A stretch of DNA of 64,000 nucleotides from Cyclobacterium amurskyense (GCF_001050135.1 NZ_CP012040.1:2391001-2455000), one strand, 5' to 3'; counted from the first letter of the stretch, positions 1 through 10,072 are shown. The notes: a model not told the origin generated them from the letters alone. Made by a program: numbers and translations.

Positions 1-143
1 TTATCCAACTCCTTATAAAGACGGGAAACCACCTCGTCCATGGTTTCTTTAACGGAAGGCAAAACTTTGTCATGTTTTTCCTGAGGTCCGCACGAACTGA
101 AAATCAATGCAATGCAAACCAATAATAGTGGTGTACTTTTCAT
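1..143 (-). CDS. Lipoprotein, N-terminal part only
   Basis: The first 47 codons of a minus-strand gene that runs off the left edge. It begins with an ATG and a lipoprotein signal peptide: Lys-3, a hydrophobic run, then Phe-Ser-Ser-Cys with the lipidated Cys at residue 18. A polar, helical-looking segment follows. The protein should be exported and lipid-anchored. Nothing in the visible part identifies a family. It is divergent from the gene to its right. Confidence 0.7.
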   Translation of the reverse strand, partial: MKSTPLLLVCIALIFSSCGPQEKHDKVLPSVKETMDEVVSRLYKELD

Positions 144-335
144 AAATAAATTAAAATTAGTGGCCGATCATCTCCAAAGGCCGATTTTGGTATCAAATAA
201 TATTACGGGTTAAAAGGGAATCAGGCCATTTTATGCTAAGGTTAAGTTTGTTAACAATTTTTTCATATCAAAAAAGAATTGATTTAAATAGTCTCTTTTT
301 TATAACCTATGGTATTTACGGTGGAGGGCATTTAT

Positions 336-548
336 ATGAAAAAGAAAAAAGCAGAGGCTCTAATGCAGAGGCTTGTACAAAATAAGATTTCGCGGCCGGA
401 ATTTGAGGAGCTTTTGGGAGGTCTTGAAGACCCCGAAATGGTGAATGGGATGGAAGAGAGTATGCGGATTCATTTTGAGATAGTCTTAAATGAATATAAT
501 AAGAGTTTAAAATCAAATGGCCAAGTGGAAAATAAACACTCAAAATAA
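336..548 (+). CDS. Short protein resembling the N-terminus of a FecR-type anti-sigma factor
   Basis: A 70-residue acidic helical protein starting MKKKKAEALMQ. The ATG at 336 follows a purine-rich GGTGGAGGG; an ATG nine codons upstream is also possible. The pattern 'xLMQRLVQNKISRPEFEELL' resembles the first helices of Bacteroidota FecR anti-sigma factors, which often sit upstream of susC genes. The transmembrane segment and periplasmic FecR domain that should follow are absent, and no continuation is seen in the other frames before susC. It may be a remnant or a small independent regulator; the family assignment is by eye only. Confidence 0.45.
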   Translation: MKKKKAEALMQRLVQNKISRPEFEELLGGLEDPEMVNGMEESMRIHFEIVLNEYNKSLKSNGQVENKHSK

Positions 549-652
549 CAATAAATTCAATTACGGAATAGGTGTTCTTTTAAGGACGGGGTTTGGAAGT
601 TCATTCCAATTTATAAATCGAAAGCAAAACTGAAAATGCAAATCAATTAATT

Positions 653-3600
653 ATGAAAAAACATCGTACTAAAAAAATGATGAAGTGGATGGTGCCACTT
701 CTCTCGGTAGGTATTATATCTACTGGTTCAGTACTGGCGGAAGCCAATGGAAATCCTGCAATGGGGAATTCTTTTGTACCTGCGTTTACTATCGAGGAGA
801 TGGTCGCAATCACTATCAAAGGAAAAGTTACCGCTACAAATGATGATTCAGGCTTGCCTGGAGTAACCATTTTGGAAAAAGGTACAAGCAACGGAGCAGT
901 TACCGATATTGACGGGACTTATAGTATTGAGGTGGCAGGACCTAATTCTGTATTGGTGTTCTCTTATGTAGGCTTTGAAAGTCAAGAGATTACAGTGGGA
1001 AATCGAAGCAGTGTCAATGTGAGCTTGGAAGAAGCAGCTACTGCGATGAACGAAGTAGTAGTAACTGCTCTTGGTATCAAAAGAGATCAACGATCATTAG
1101 GTTATGATGTGTCCACTGTATCTTCTGAAGATGTTACCCAAGTATCTCAAGAAAATATATTAAGTTCTCTTGCAGGTAGAATGCCCGGTGTAACGATAAA
1201 CCAAACTAGTGGAGCAGGTTCATCTATTAGCATGGTGATTAGAGGCGCGAGTTCATTGACATCTGACAACCAGCCATTATTTGTGGTAGATGGGGTGCCG
1301 ATGTCAAACTCTCTGAATAACAATTCTCAAAATGGGGATGGTAATCAGGTCGATTATGGTAATTCGATTTCCGATATTAATCCTGATGATATCGCCAATA
1401 TCAGTGTGCTTAAAGGCCCAAGTGCAGCAGCACTTTATGGTACTCGTGCTGGTAATGGTGTGGTTATTATAACTACGAAATCCGGTAGTAAAGGAAAAGG
1501 AATGGGCGTTTCTTTCTCTACAAGTAATGTATTTGAGCAAGCTTCTAGATTACTCGATTTTCATTACAAATATGCCAATGGTAACAGAGAAGGAGTATTC
1601 AATGATGGATCTGCCTATTGGGGTGGCCCAGAGTTGGATGCAGGTAACTTAGCGCAACAATGGAACAGTCCGGTTGATGAAAACGGAAATGTAATTCCTA
1701 CTGAGTTAAAATCCTATCCGAATGCAATGAAGGACTTCCTTCAAACCGGTATCACTTCAAACAATAACATTGCCATCAGTGGAGGAGATGATAAGGCTAC
1801 TTATAGGGTGTCCTATGGAAATATGATTCACCAAGGTATGATCCCTAATTCTGATTTGAACAGAAATAGTATTTCTACCTCTGTTTCTTATGATATTTTG
1901 GATAAGTTGACGCTTAATACAAACTTTAATTATACCAATAGTAGCTCTAACGACAGGCCGAGTACTGGGGATAGAAGAGGAAATGCGCTGGAAGCTATCT
2001 ATGCTTCTTCCTACATCGACTTTGAACAAATGCGTGATATTTGGGTTTCTGGTCAGGAAGATATTCAGCAAATCAGAACTCCAAATGGAGATAACCCGTA
2101 TTTCATAGCTTATGGTATTGAGAATGCTTTCCGTAGAGACAGAGTTTATGGAAATGTCTCTTTGGATTACAAATTCTCAGATAATTTAAATTTAGCTGTA
2201 AAGTATTCATTGGATCGATCTGATGAGAACAGAGAAACAAAAATTCCTTATAGCTACAGTAGAATGGCCAAAGGTGGTTATTACAATACCGACATGTTGA
2301 ATCAGGAATCTAATACTGATATCTTATTAAGTTATAATAATGATTTTGGAAAAATGGATTTCAATGCATCAGCTGGTGGTAATATCATGAGCCGATTTGG
2401 TACTTCCTCTTATGTAGGTGTTGGTGGTGACAGGAACAATGGGCTTGTTGTACCTGGTATTTACAATGCGCAGAATATACCAGCAGATAACAGGTCTGTT
2501 TCTAGTGGATATTCTGAAAAGAGAATTTACAGTGTTTATGGCTTGGCTTCTTTTGGGTATGCCGATCAATTGTATTTGGATTTGACAGCTAGAAATGACT
2601 GGTCATCTACATTACCACTAGACAATAATTCTTATTTCTATCCTTCAGCATCTTTAAGCTGGTTGGCAAACTACACGCTCAATCTTCCAGAAAGCATTGA
2701 CATGTTAAAAGCCAGGGTAGGTTGGGCCAAAGTAGGAAATGATACAGGTCCTTACCGTTTGGTTCAGAACCTATCTACAGGTACTTACAATTCTATTAAT
2801 ACTGCTTCAGTAAGTTCTGGTATATTGAATCCTAATTTCTTACCTGAAGAGGCCACTTCTATTGAAGCTGGTTTAGATTTAAATATGTTCGCCAATAAGT
2901 TGAGGTTTTCCGGAACCTATTACATGATTGAAAACACGAACCAAATATTCTCTGTAAATCTTCCAAGATCTTCAGGATACAGCAGCAGGTTAATTAATGC
3001 CGGTTTGATCCGAAGCAAAGGTTTGGAAATGAGCCTAGGTGGTACACCGCTTGATAAAAACGGATGGAAATTAGACGTTGATGTTAACTGGAGTAGAAAC
3101 AGAACAAGTGTGATTGAGTTGGTTGAGAACTTTGATAGGATCACCTTATGGTCTGAAAACGGTGGTGGAGCCATTACATTCCTAGGTGATCAAGTTGGTG
3201 ACTTGTACAGTAGAGGTTATGTAGAGGTAGAAGATCCAAATTCTCCTTATTACAAATGGCCTGTATTGAGTAGTGCTGGAGAATGGCAAGATCTGTCTTC
3301 TGATGAAGCGCTAAGAAAAGTGGGTAACTTCAACCCTGATTTCATTCTTGGTATGCAGACTGGAATTAGCTACAAAAGATTTGTTTTGAATGCTAGTTTT
3401 GACTGGAGACAAGGTGGAGAGTTTATGTCATTCACTTATAGATATGGAGAATCTGATTGGAAATCACAAAGACAACTTGATGATTTAATTCAGGGCGGAT
3501 TATTATCTGAGGACGAATTGGTTGCTTTGTTGAAGTCAGATCCTGAAAAATACATTATCCCAAGTCCAGGAAACTTCCCTCGTGTAGGTGGTCATACTGC

Positions 3601-4042
3601 TGAAACTGGTGGATTCCCAATCGATGAGAATGGTAGCGATGGTGCTTTCGTTCCTGGTGTAATTCAAACTGCTGGTGCAGATACTCCAGACAACTATGCA
3701 GATGATGTTTACGAAGAGCATTTGGGTGGTTCTGGAACCAATATTTATCCTATCACCAATACTTACCCATGGAGTTTCAATGAGCAAGTTACTTTTGATG
3801 CTTCTTTTATCAAATTAAGAGAATTGTCCTTAGGATATAAAATTCCAAATTTTAGCGTATTTACGAATGCTACATTCTCTATCTATACTAGAAATATTAT
3901 GTTGTGGACAAAAGCTGATATAGGAATTGATCCGGAAAGAGCATTTCAAGCTTCAGGTTCTTCTTTCAAGCAGGGTATCGAGCGTCAAAATGTGATGCCT
4001 TGGAGTGTTCCAATTGGTTTCAAGCTTAATTTCAATCTTTAA
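653..4042 (+). CDS. SusC/RagA-family TonB-dependent outer-membrane transporter
   Basis: An 1129-residue TonB-dependent porin that should import an oligomeric nutrient across the outer membrane with its SusD partner. A signal peptide covers about residues 1-30. A carboxypeptidase-D-like beta-sandwich follows (about 55-128, with 'GLPGVTILEKGTSNG' and 'FSYVGFESQEI'), then the SusC signature MNEVVVTALGIKR (132-144), the plug (about 145-270, with 'VIRGASSL' and 'PLFVVDGVP') and the beta-barrel to the C-terminus. Length is normal for the family. It lies 20 bp upstream of susD. No sigma factor, complete anti-sigma gene or glycoside hydrolase is directly linked, so the substrate cannot be named. Confidence 0.95.
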   Translation: MKKHRTKKMMKWMVPLLSVGIISTGSVLAEANGNPAMGNSFVPAFTIEEMVAITIKGKVTATNDDSGLPGVTILEKGTSNGAVTDIDGTYSIEVAGPNSVLVFSYVGFESQEITVGNRSSVNVSLEEAATAMNEVVVTALGIKRDQRSLGYDVSTVSSEDVTQVSQENILSSLAGRMPGVTINQTSGAGSSISMVIRGASSLTSDNQPLFVVDGVPMSNSLNNNSQNGDGNQVDYGNSISDINPDDIANISVLKGPSAAALYGTRAGNGVVIITTKSGSKGKGMGVSFSTSNVFEQASRLLDFHYKYANGNREGVFNDGSAYWGGPELDAGNLAQQWNSPVDENGNVIPTELKSYPNAMKDFLQTGITSNNNIAISGGDDKATYRVSYGNMIHQGMIPNSDLNRNSISTSVSYDILDKLTLNTNFNYTNSSSNDRPSTGDRRGNALEAIYASSYIDFEQMRDIWVSGQEDIQQIRTPNGDNPYFIAYGIENAFRRDRVYGNVSLDYKFSDNLNLAVKYSLDRSDENRETKIPYSYSRMAKGGYYNTDMLNQESNTDILLSYNNDFGKMDFNASAGGNIMSRFGTSSYVGVGGDRNNGLVVPGIYNAQNIPADNRSVSSGYSEKRIYSVYGLASFGYADQLYLDLTARNDWSSTLPLDNNSYFYPSASLSWLANYTLNLPESIDMLKARVGWAKVGNDTGPYRLVQNLSTGTYNSINTASVSSGILNPNFLPEEATSIEAGLDLNMFANKLRFSGTYYMIENTNQIFSVNLPRSSGYSSRLINAGLIRSKGLEMSLGGTPLDKNGWKLDVDVNWSRNRTSVIELVENFDRITLWSENGGGAITFLGDQVGDLYSRGYVEVEDPNSPYYKWPVLSSAGEWQDLSSDEALRKVGNFNPDFILGMQTGISYKRFVLNASFDWRQGGEFMSFTYRYGESDWKSQRQLDDLIQGGLLSEDELVALLKSDPEKYIIPSPGNFPRVGGHTAETGGFPIDENGSDGAFVPGVIQTAGADTPDNYADDVYEEHLGGSGTNIYPITNTYPWSFNEQVTFDASFIKLRELSLGYKIPNFSVFTNATFSIYTRNIMLWTKADIGIDPERAFQASGSSFKQGIERQNVMPWSVPIGFKLNFNL

Positions 4043-4062
4043 AGGTCCTTAATTTACATATC

Positions 4063-5748
4063 ATGAAAAATTTATTTGAATTTAGAAAGATAGCCGTATT
4101 TCTCCTGGGACTTATCTTGGTCACCGGTTGTGATGACCAACTCAGTGAGATCAATACCAATCCATATGGTATTGACCCGGCAAATGCCAACCCTAATCTA
4201 TTAATGCCAACGGTCCTGACTTCTTCAGCCCAGAGCTATTTAGGTTTAGGCTTCAATGACTTGGCTGGTGCCATGCAATACACGCAAAAGAATGGATGGT
4301 ATAGCAGTCATAACAATTATGAATGGGTATCCAGAAACTGGACAGGATGGTATGATATCCTGAGAACAAACGATTTGATGATTACTAGGGGAGAAGATTT
4401 GGACAATGCCTTTTTTCAGGGAATGGGCCTTACCATGAAGTCTTTTGTTTACGGAAATATTGCGGATCTATGGGGAGATGCTCCTTATACTGATGCCCTA
4501 AAAGGTGATCAGGGAAGTGATCAATTTCAGTTCCCTAAATTTGACAGTCAGGAAGTGATCTATGATGGAATTATTGCTGATTTGAAAGAAGCTTCTTCTT
4601 TGCTTGCTTCTGCTTCGTCGGAAGGAGTAGTTGGTAACAATGACCTTATCTATGGTGCCAATGTTGATAGCTGGAGAAGGTTTACCAACTCCCTATTATT
4701 GAGGTACTATATGCGTTTGTCTGAAAAGAAACCTGATGTAGCCAAAGCTGGGATTGAAGCCATCTATAGCAGTGGGATTTATATTCAAGATCCTTCTCAG
4801 GATGCCAATTTGGATTATACAGGTGGATCAAATGACATTTGGATTACCAGACACGTAAGGTTGAATCCTGATGATTTCCAAAGATACCAGGCTTGTCAGA
4901 CTTTCATAGATCAATTGACAATGACGGAAGATCCTAGACTTCCTGTTTGGTTTGATTCGGTAAGGGTTCAGTGGGTAGAGGATGAAACCCTGTCTGTTGC
5001 CGCTGAAAGTTTTATTAGAGCTAATGGAGAACCTATCGAATCTATTTATACTTTCGATCAATTCGAGGAAGAGTATGCCGATGTAAAATTTACCCGGCAT
5101 TTTAATCCTAATATGGCAGATTACAATTCAGATTTATATGTAGGCTTGCCACCATCTATCTTGACACCAGAATCATATAATGGAAACCCTATTCCTGGTC
5201 AGGGAACTCAAAACCTACATGTTTCTCAGCTAGACCCTGTTTACAGTACAGCTGGATCTGCAGGGGACATCCTAAAGGCGAGAATTATCTCTGCTGCAGA
5301 AGTGAGCTTTATCTTCGCGGAGGCTGCTTTGAAAGGTTGGAATGTTGGTGATGCCGAGATGCATTATAATATGGGAATTGAGCAATCTCTTGAAGTTTGG
5401 GGTAAAAGCGACATGTATGATGCATTTATCATGCAGCCAGAAGTAGCTTTCAACAATAGCATTGAGCAGGTTATTACTCAGAAATGGGTGGCCAACTGGT
5501 CTAATGGAACTGAAGCCTTTGCTGACTATAGAAGAACTGGATTCCCTGATTTATCAGCAGGACCTTTATCTCCTCAGCCCCAAGTTGCATTAAGGTTCCA
5601 GTATGGTAATGATGAGTACAATAATAATCCAGATAATATTGATGCTGCTCTAAATAATCTTGAAGTAACTGATTATTCAGGTAACTTCGGACAAGATAGC
5701 CAGTGGTCAAAACCTTGGTTGTATCAAGGAACAAATATACCTTTTTAA
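4063..5748 (+). CDS. SusD/RagB-family nutrient-binding lipoprotein (SusD-like_2 type)
   Basis: A 561-residue surface lipoprotein that forms the lid over the SusC channel. The signal peptide ends in Leu-Val-Thr-Gly-Cys with the lipidated Cys at residue 23. The mature N-terminus carries 'INTNPYGID', typical of the SusD-like_2 branch, and the rest is TPR-like helical sequence rich in Trp and Tyr. It follows susC by 20 bp and is followed by a strong terminator, so susC-susD is a closed unit. SusD-like_2 pairs are often tied to substrates other than classic starch-like glycans; the ligand is unknown here. Confidence 0.93.
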   Translation: MKNLFEFRKIAVFLLGLILVTGCDDQLSEINTNPYGIDPANANPNLLMPTVLTSSAQSYLGLGFNDLAGAMQYTQKNGWYSSHNNYEWVSRNWTGWYDILRTNDLMITRGEDLDNAFFQGMGLTMKSFVYGNIADLWGDAPYTDALKGDQGSDQFQFPKFDSQEVIYDGIIADLKEASSLLASASSEGVVGNNDLIYGANVDSWRRFTNSLLLRYYMRLSEKKPDVAKAGIEAIYSSGIYIQDPSQDANLDYTGGSNDIWITRHVRLNPDDFQRYQACQTFIDQLTMTEDPRLPVWFDSVRVQWVEDETLSVAAESFIRANGEPIESIYTFDQFEEEYADVKFTRHFNPNMADYNSDLYVGLPPSILTPESYNGNPIPGQGTQNLHVSQLDPVYSTAGSAGDILKARIISAAEVSFIFAEAALKGWNVGDAEMHYNMGIEQSLEVWGKSDMYDAFIMQPEVAFNNSIEQVITQKWVANWSNGTEAFADYRRTGFPDLSAGPLSPQPQVALRFQYGNDEYNNNPDNIDAALNNLEVTDYSGNFGQDSQWSKPWLYQGTNIPF

Positions 5749-5778
5749 AGTATTGACTAGATATTATTTATAACTAAA

Positions 5779-5812
5779 GGTTCTCTGTCGTATCGGCAGA
5801 GAACCTTTTTTT
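5779..5812 (+). terminator. Intrinsic terminator after susCD
   Basis: Inverted repeat GGTTCTCTG/CAGAGAACC (9 bp, 9-nt loop) followed by seven T residues, 30 bp after the susD stop. Confidence 0.9.
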
Positions 5813-5839
5813 AGCTAATTTGAAGAAGGTTTTATTCGA

Positions 5840-5877
5840 AGCACGTAATAGAATGTCTATATCATATTTCGGGCTTA
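5840..5877 (+). repeat. Solo right end of the 217-bp dispersed element
   Basis: About 38 bp starting AGCACGTAATAGAATGTCTA and ending ATTTCGGGCTTAA. It matches the right end of the full element at 47709-47926 with few changes. The sequence just before it (GCTAATTTGAAG...) also loosely matches the element. The rest is missing, so this is a truncated copy. The gene-free stretch 5749-6098 holds only this, the two terminators and a further terminal motif at 6091-6103. Confidence 0.7.
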
Positions 5878-6021
5878 AGGCTTATACGGTAGCCGGAGAG
5901 CTTTATGATGCTATCTTCTTGCATAAATATAAATCAGGCAGTAGTAAGCTTATTATTCGTATTCCAAACTCGCCAGATTATTGATAGAAAAGACCTATGT
6001 AATTTGTATAGTGGTGAAACA

Positions 6022-6053
6022 AAAAAGTCAGAATCATGCGATCCTGACTTTTT
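6022..6053 (-). terminator. Terminator for the minus-strand membrane-protein operon
   Basis: AAAAAGTCAG paired with CTGACTTTTT around a 12-nt loop. It has U-tracts on both strands, so it may be bidirectional. It lies 46 bp beyond the stop of the minus-strand gene at 6099. Confidence 0.7.
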
Positions 6054-6098
6054 AATATCCCATCAATCAATGGTATTTCTTAGTTTTTCAATTTCGGG

Positions 6099-7397
6099 TT
6101 AAACCCAATCAAATCGTTTTTGCATGTGGGACATTTCTCCATGACTGTTTATCAATATAAGTGCGAGAATGGCCAAGATGATAAAAATGAGTAAAAGGGC
6201 TTTTCTCCAAGTCTTTGAAAGCGCAGGTCGTTCCGAAAATGTAGGTTTATACTTCGGAATTAATACAAGAATAATAATGAAATTGACAATATAGAGAAAC
6301 TGTTCTATTCTGTAAAAACTCAAAAATGAACCTGTTAACAGAATGGTGAACAAGATGTAGGTTCCAAATAAACTTATGAAAACCATTGAGATTTCCTTGT
6401 AACTGAATTGTTGATTGGCTAATCCTTTTTTCTTTGAGAATAACTTTGTCCAATAGATACCCAAGGATAAAAACACAAGAAGTGTAATTATTTGTACTAC
6501 CATCATCCAGGTTTGAGGCTGACTAACAAATGCCCCTAAGGTATCTGAGAAATCTTTCATAATAAAAGATTGCTGCCATACGAAGAAAGGAATAAGTATC
6601 AACAGCCCGATAATAGGTATGCTGAGGTTGCTGGTAGTGAATTGAGTTGTTGGCTTTTCTTCTGGCCATTTGGAGGTGAAAGTGCCATAGGCCATTCCTG
6701 CTCCTCCAAAGAACCCAAGTGAATATTCCATTACATTCCACATATTGAAGGGGATTTCGGCAACATTTCCGAGCACTTGTAAAAAATTACCAAAGGCGAA
6801 ACCAAAGCCGCCTCCTAAGCCTGCATAAATGGCCACTCTCATGGCGCTGTATTGTTTGGTTCTCGCCATATAATACAACATGGCAATCCCTGAGCCAGCG
6901 CATATCCCCCAAGCTTCAGAACGTGGAGGAGTCATTTCAAATCCCAGTTGCTCAACAATTAAGTAATAAAAGACTATGCCACCTACAGTCATTTCCGTAA
7001 CGACCTGATGCCATTTGATTTTTTTCTCAGGATGGTCTGCCAATACCAAGCCGAATAATCCACCACCGATTAATCCATAAAGACCTCCTACGACCAACAA
7101 ACTAGCTAACCCATAGTATACGTTTATGAAATCTACCCCTCTACCGTACCCAACAAGAATGCCATAACTCATCATACCTCCAAATCCCCAGCCTACGGCT
7201 CCTGCAAAGGCTGCTTTAATGGCTTTATTGTACCAATTTTCTTTTTTGGCCAATAGTAGGATGCTTAAACAACCTATACCTCCGGCCCACGCGGCTCCCT
7301 GTTCATGGCCAAATTGCCCACGGATAGCCCAGGCTGTAGCCAAAGACATGCCGGCGATAATGATGGAAATGATTGAATTTTTATCTAGATGTTTCAT
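6099..7397 (-). CDS. Polytopic membrane protein of unknown function
   Basis: A 432-residue very hydrophobic protein with about 10-11 predicted membrane segments and Gly-rich helices ('AGAVGWGFGGMMSYG', 'GLGGGFGFAFGNF'). A conserved-looking motif 'WAIRGQFGHEQGAAWAGG' lies in the first segment. It is the last gene of the minus-strand arm of the sugar locus, 172 bp after the regulator gene, so a transport or envelope role in the same pathway is plausible. I do not recognise a named family. The stop codon lies inside a terminal motif of the dispersed repeat (see findings). Confidence 0.8.
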   Translation of the reverse strand: MKHLDKNSIISIIIAGMSLATAWAIRGQFGHEQGAAWAGGIGCLSILLLAKKENWYNKAIKAAFAGAVGWGFGGMMSYGILVGYGRGVDFINVYYGLASLLVVGGLYGLIGGGLFGLVLADHPEKKIKWHQVVTEMTVGGIVFYYLIVEQLGFEMTPPRSEAWGICAGSGIAMLYYMARTKQYSAMRVAIYAGLGGGFGFAFGNFLQVLGNVAEIPFNMWNVMEYSLGFFGGAGMAYGTFTSKWPEEKPTTQFTTSNLSIPIIGLLILIPFFVWQQSFIMKDFSDTLGAFVSQPQTWMMVVQIITLLVFLSLGIYWTKLFSKKKGLANQQFSYKEISMVFISLFGTYILFTILLTGSFLSFYRIEQFLYIVNFIIILVLIPKYKPTFSERPALSKTWRKALLLIFIILAILALILINSHGEMSHMQKRFDWV

Positions 7398-7569
7398 AAG
7401 AGGTATTAGGGTAAAGGTTGATAATTGTTACAGAAGTAATTAATTTGTATTACCCTAAGGTTATAAAAAGTACCATTCATTAAGAATAGGTTTATATGAA
7501 TGGTTGCAATTATTATTTTGTAAGCCCTGATATAATAGAAATATATCACTGTAGAAGGCTTGAGAAAAG

Positions 7570-8733
7570 TTATTTTCCTGCCAGGTACCTTTTTCGATAT
7601 TCGATTGGATTGCATCCTTTCACCTGTTTGAACTGACGCGCTATATTCTTGCTGTCATTTAATCCTAAATCCATCGCAATTTCGAAAACAGTCTGGTCGG
7701 TTTCCAGTAGCTTTTGAGTGAATTTTTCAATGCGAAGGTTAAAAATATATTTATAAATTGGATATCCGGTAATTTGGAGAAACCGTTTTTCCAAGCTTCT
7801 TCTGGAAAGGGGCACTTGCTTTACCACTTCATCTACTTGGAGGTTTTTTTCTATATTTTTATGTATAAATTTTAAGGAAGAAGCAATATGGTCATCATTC
7901 GTAGCATATATATCGGTAGACTGTCTGGTGATGACCTGGGTGGGTTTTACAAGAATGTCATAAAAATTAGTAGCGCTAGTTCTGATCATCTGCTCCATTA
8001 GCTTAGCTGTGTCATAACCACCTTTTTCTATATCCAAACCAATACTTGACAAGGGAGGGTCGGACAATTCACAAAGCATTTCATCATTGTCAACACCCAA
8101 TACAGCAACTTCTTCGGGGATTCGGATTTTATTTTGCTTACATGCTTCCGTAATGTGCAAACCCTGATTGTCATCACATGTCATTAATGCGATAGGCTTT
8201 GGCAGAGACAGTAACCATTTACTTAAGGAGTTACTTTTGTAGTACCATAAATCAGTAGATCGGGATTTTCTATGTTCAAAGTAATTTACTTTGTACCCCA
8301 TTTCATTGACTTTTTTCTCAAAACCTTCGGCACGTTCCCTGGACCAAACAATGTCTTTGAAACCATAAAAAGCGAAATTTTTAAAACCTTTTTTAAGAAA
8401 ATAGGAAGCACCGATTTCACCAGCTTCATGGTAGGAACCTGTAATGTTTGGGATCTCAGTAAACCGCTCTTTAAAATCCTGAGCGACCACAGGGATTTTG
8501 GCATCGATGAGCAATTCCAGGTCTATATCGTTGTATAATTGTCCGATAATTCCATCGGCTCCCCAATCTTTAGCCCATTCGAGAATTCCTTTTATCCCAA
8601 TGGTTTCTCTGTAGTACAGTGGCATGCGACAATAGGTCCAGGGGCCATGTTCTGTTGAATACTTAGAAATTCCTTTTAATAAACTTTTACTGTACTCCTC
8701 GGCAAAGTCCAGGAGCAAAATTATCTTATACAT
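7570..8733 (-). CDS. XylR-like transcriptional regulator (sugar-binding domain plus AraC HTH)
   Basis: A 387-residue regulator. Residues about 1-270 look like a LacI/periplasmic-binding-type sugar sensor without the usual N-terminal LacI helix-turn-helix ('LLLDFAEEYSKSLLKGI', 'WGADGIIGQLYN', 'VAVLGVDNDEMLCELSDPPLSSI'). Residues about 285-385 form a two-HTH AraC domain ('VDEVVKQVPLSRRSLEKRF', 'IAMDLGLNDSKNIARQFKQ', 'GCNPIEYRKRY'). This is the XylR arrangement, in which sugar binding switches on catabolic genes. It starts 3 bp after the transporter stop, so it is co-transcribed and is the likely controller of both arms of the locus. Confidence 0.9.
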   Translation of the reverse strand: MYKIILLLDFAEEYSKSLLKGISKYSTEHGPWTYCRMPLYYRETIGIKGILEWAKDWGADGIIGQLYNDIDLELLIDAKIPVVAQDFKERFTEIPNITGSYHEAGEIGASYFLKKGFKNFAFYGFKDIVWSRERAEGFEKKVNEMGYKVNYFEHRKSRSTDLWYYKSNSLSKWLLSLPKPIALMTCDDNQGLHITEACKQNKIRIPEEVAVLGVDNDEMLCELSDPPLSSIGLDIEKGGYDTAKLMEQMIRTSATNFYDILVKPTQVITRQSTDIYATNDDHIASSLKFIHKNIEKNLQVDEVVKQVPLSRRSLEKRFLQITGYPIYKYIFNLRIEKFTQKLLETDQTVFEIAMDLGLNDSKNIARQFKQVKGCNPIEYRKRYLAGK

Positions 8734-8736
8734 TTT

Positions 8737-9984
8737 TTACTTAAAGATATCCTTCAAACTTTTGGTAGCATTGGTGACCAAAGGTTTGGCCCAAATACCA
8801 ATGCTTAAGATGTATCCTAAAGTAAGCAAAAGAAATAACATCGACAATTTAAGTCCTACAAGTTCTGCTAATCCACCGATTACCAGGGGTACAATAGCAC
8901 CTCCAGCTATTCCTGTACACAAAATCCCAGAAAAAGTACCGTGATGTTGTGGTACGGAGTTGAGTGCCAAAGAGAAAATAATGGACCACATAACAGAAGC
9001 AAAAAAACCAGTCAAAGGAAAGGCGATTAAGGCTATTTCTGCAGTGCCAAAAAGACCTGCCAGCAAGGAAATTATAGCTCCTAATGTAAAGGTTATCAAA
9101 ACTGTTCGGCTATCTAGAAACTTCAATAGTACTAAACCCAACAGGCAACCAACTGTGAGCAAACCCCAGAAATAGGAAATGACTATGGCGCCTGTGGTCG
9201 AGGGATCTATACCATGATAGGATTGAAGGAATTTCGATATCCAATTGGCAATGCCCTGCTCAGTACCTACATAACAAAATATCCCTAGGAAATATAGCAA
9301 TACGTATTTATTAGCTAACAATTCCTTAAAAGCTACCCCAACATCGATTTTCTCATCGGATTTGAGTTCAACCTTCGGGAATTTAGCAAAATAGACAATG
9401 ATAACCATAAGAAATGCAATGGCAGCAAAAACCCAGTATAAGGACACCCATTTAAGGTCTTCCGGAACCATAGGATTCAAGAAAGAAAAAATCAATGAAT
9501 CGTCTGTGGTATGGATGTTTGTAACCAAATAGCTGTAAAGCATCGGGCTAAGAAAGGAGGCCGCCCCAAATGCCAACTGCCCCATCACTGAATTGAAAGC
9601 GAAATGTTCTTCTCCACCAGCGGTTCTCAATAAGGGATTGATGACCACTTGAAGTACAGCCATACCGATTCCAATAATAAAAAGGGAGATCAAAGCAACA
9701 GAAAAACCTGGGATAAAGGCAAAAAGCAAAGCGCCAATAAATGCCATGGTAAAGGCGAATATCAGCATTTTCTTTTCTTTGTATTTCTCTACTAAAATAC
9801 CAGACGGTATGGACATTACGGCATAAGCCACAAAAAAGGCAAATGGTAAAAAACCTGCTAGTCCAATGCTTAGCGTGAAACTATCAATGATATCAGGAAT
9901 GATCGGTCCAAGAATATTGGTAAGGAAAGAAATGACGAAAAAAATCAATAAAATCAAGGCAACAATCAGTGTGTTTTTTTTCAT
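8737..9984 (-). CDS. MFS sugar transporter, FucP/glucose-galactose type
   Basis: A 415-residue inner-membrane permease with 12 predicted helices. The segments 'SIPSGILVEKYKEKKML' (loop 2-3) and 'NPLLRTAGGEEHFAFNS', followed by 'GAASFLSPMLYSYLV', are typical of the fucose/glucose/galactose:H+ symporter group. It should import the monosaccharide released outside the cell, which the ROK kinase encoded upstream could phosphorylate. It is in one transcription unit with the kinase and the regulator. The exact sugar is not readable from the sequence; with murQ nearby, N-acetylmuramic acid or a related amino sugar is a fair guess. Confidence 0.88.
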   Translation of the reverse strand: MKKNTLIVALILLIFFVISFLTNILGPIIPDIIDSFTLSIGLAGFLPFAFFVAYAVMSIPSGILVEKYKEKKMLIFAFTMAFIGALLFAFIPGFSVALISLFIIGIGMAVLQVVINPLLRTAGGEEHFAFNSVMGQLAFGAASFLSPMLYSYLVTNIHTTDDSLIFSFLNPMVPEDLKWVSLYWVFAAIAFLMVIIVYFAKFPKVELKSDEKIDVGVAFKELLANKYVLLYFLGIFCYVGTEQGIANWISKFLQSYHGIDPSTTGAIVISYFWGLLTVGCLLGLVLLKFLDSRTVLITFTLGAIISLLAGLFGTAEIALIAFPLTGFFASVMWSIIFSLALNSVPQHHGTFSGILCTGIAGGAIVPLVIGGLAELVGLKLSMLFLLLTLGYILSIGIWAKPLVTNATKSLKDIFK

Positions 9985-10072
9985 GTCATTTATTTATTGA
10001 AAGTAACAGTTTTAATCGATGGGTTATTTTAGAGAGGAAGCTTTGGCTACACCATGAGCACTTCCATTTGCT

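Noticed and set aside
848..3787. Several minus-strand ORFs inside susC
   Set aside because: Shadows of the susC reading frame; no signals or sensible protein features.
5905..6102. Plus-strand ORF of 65 codons in the gap after susD
   Set aside because: It runs through a terminator and an element end, has odd composition and no family look.
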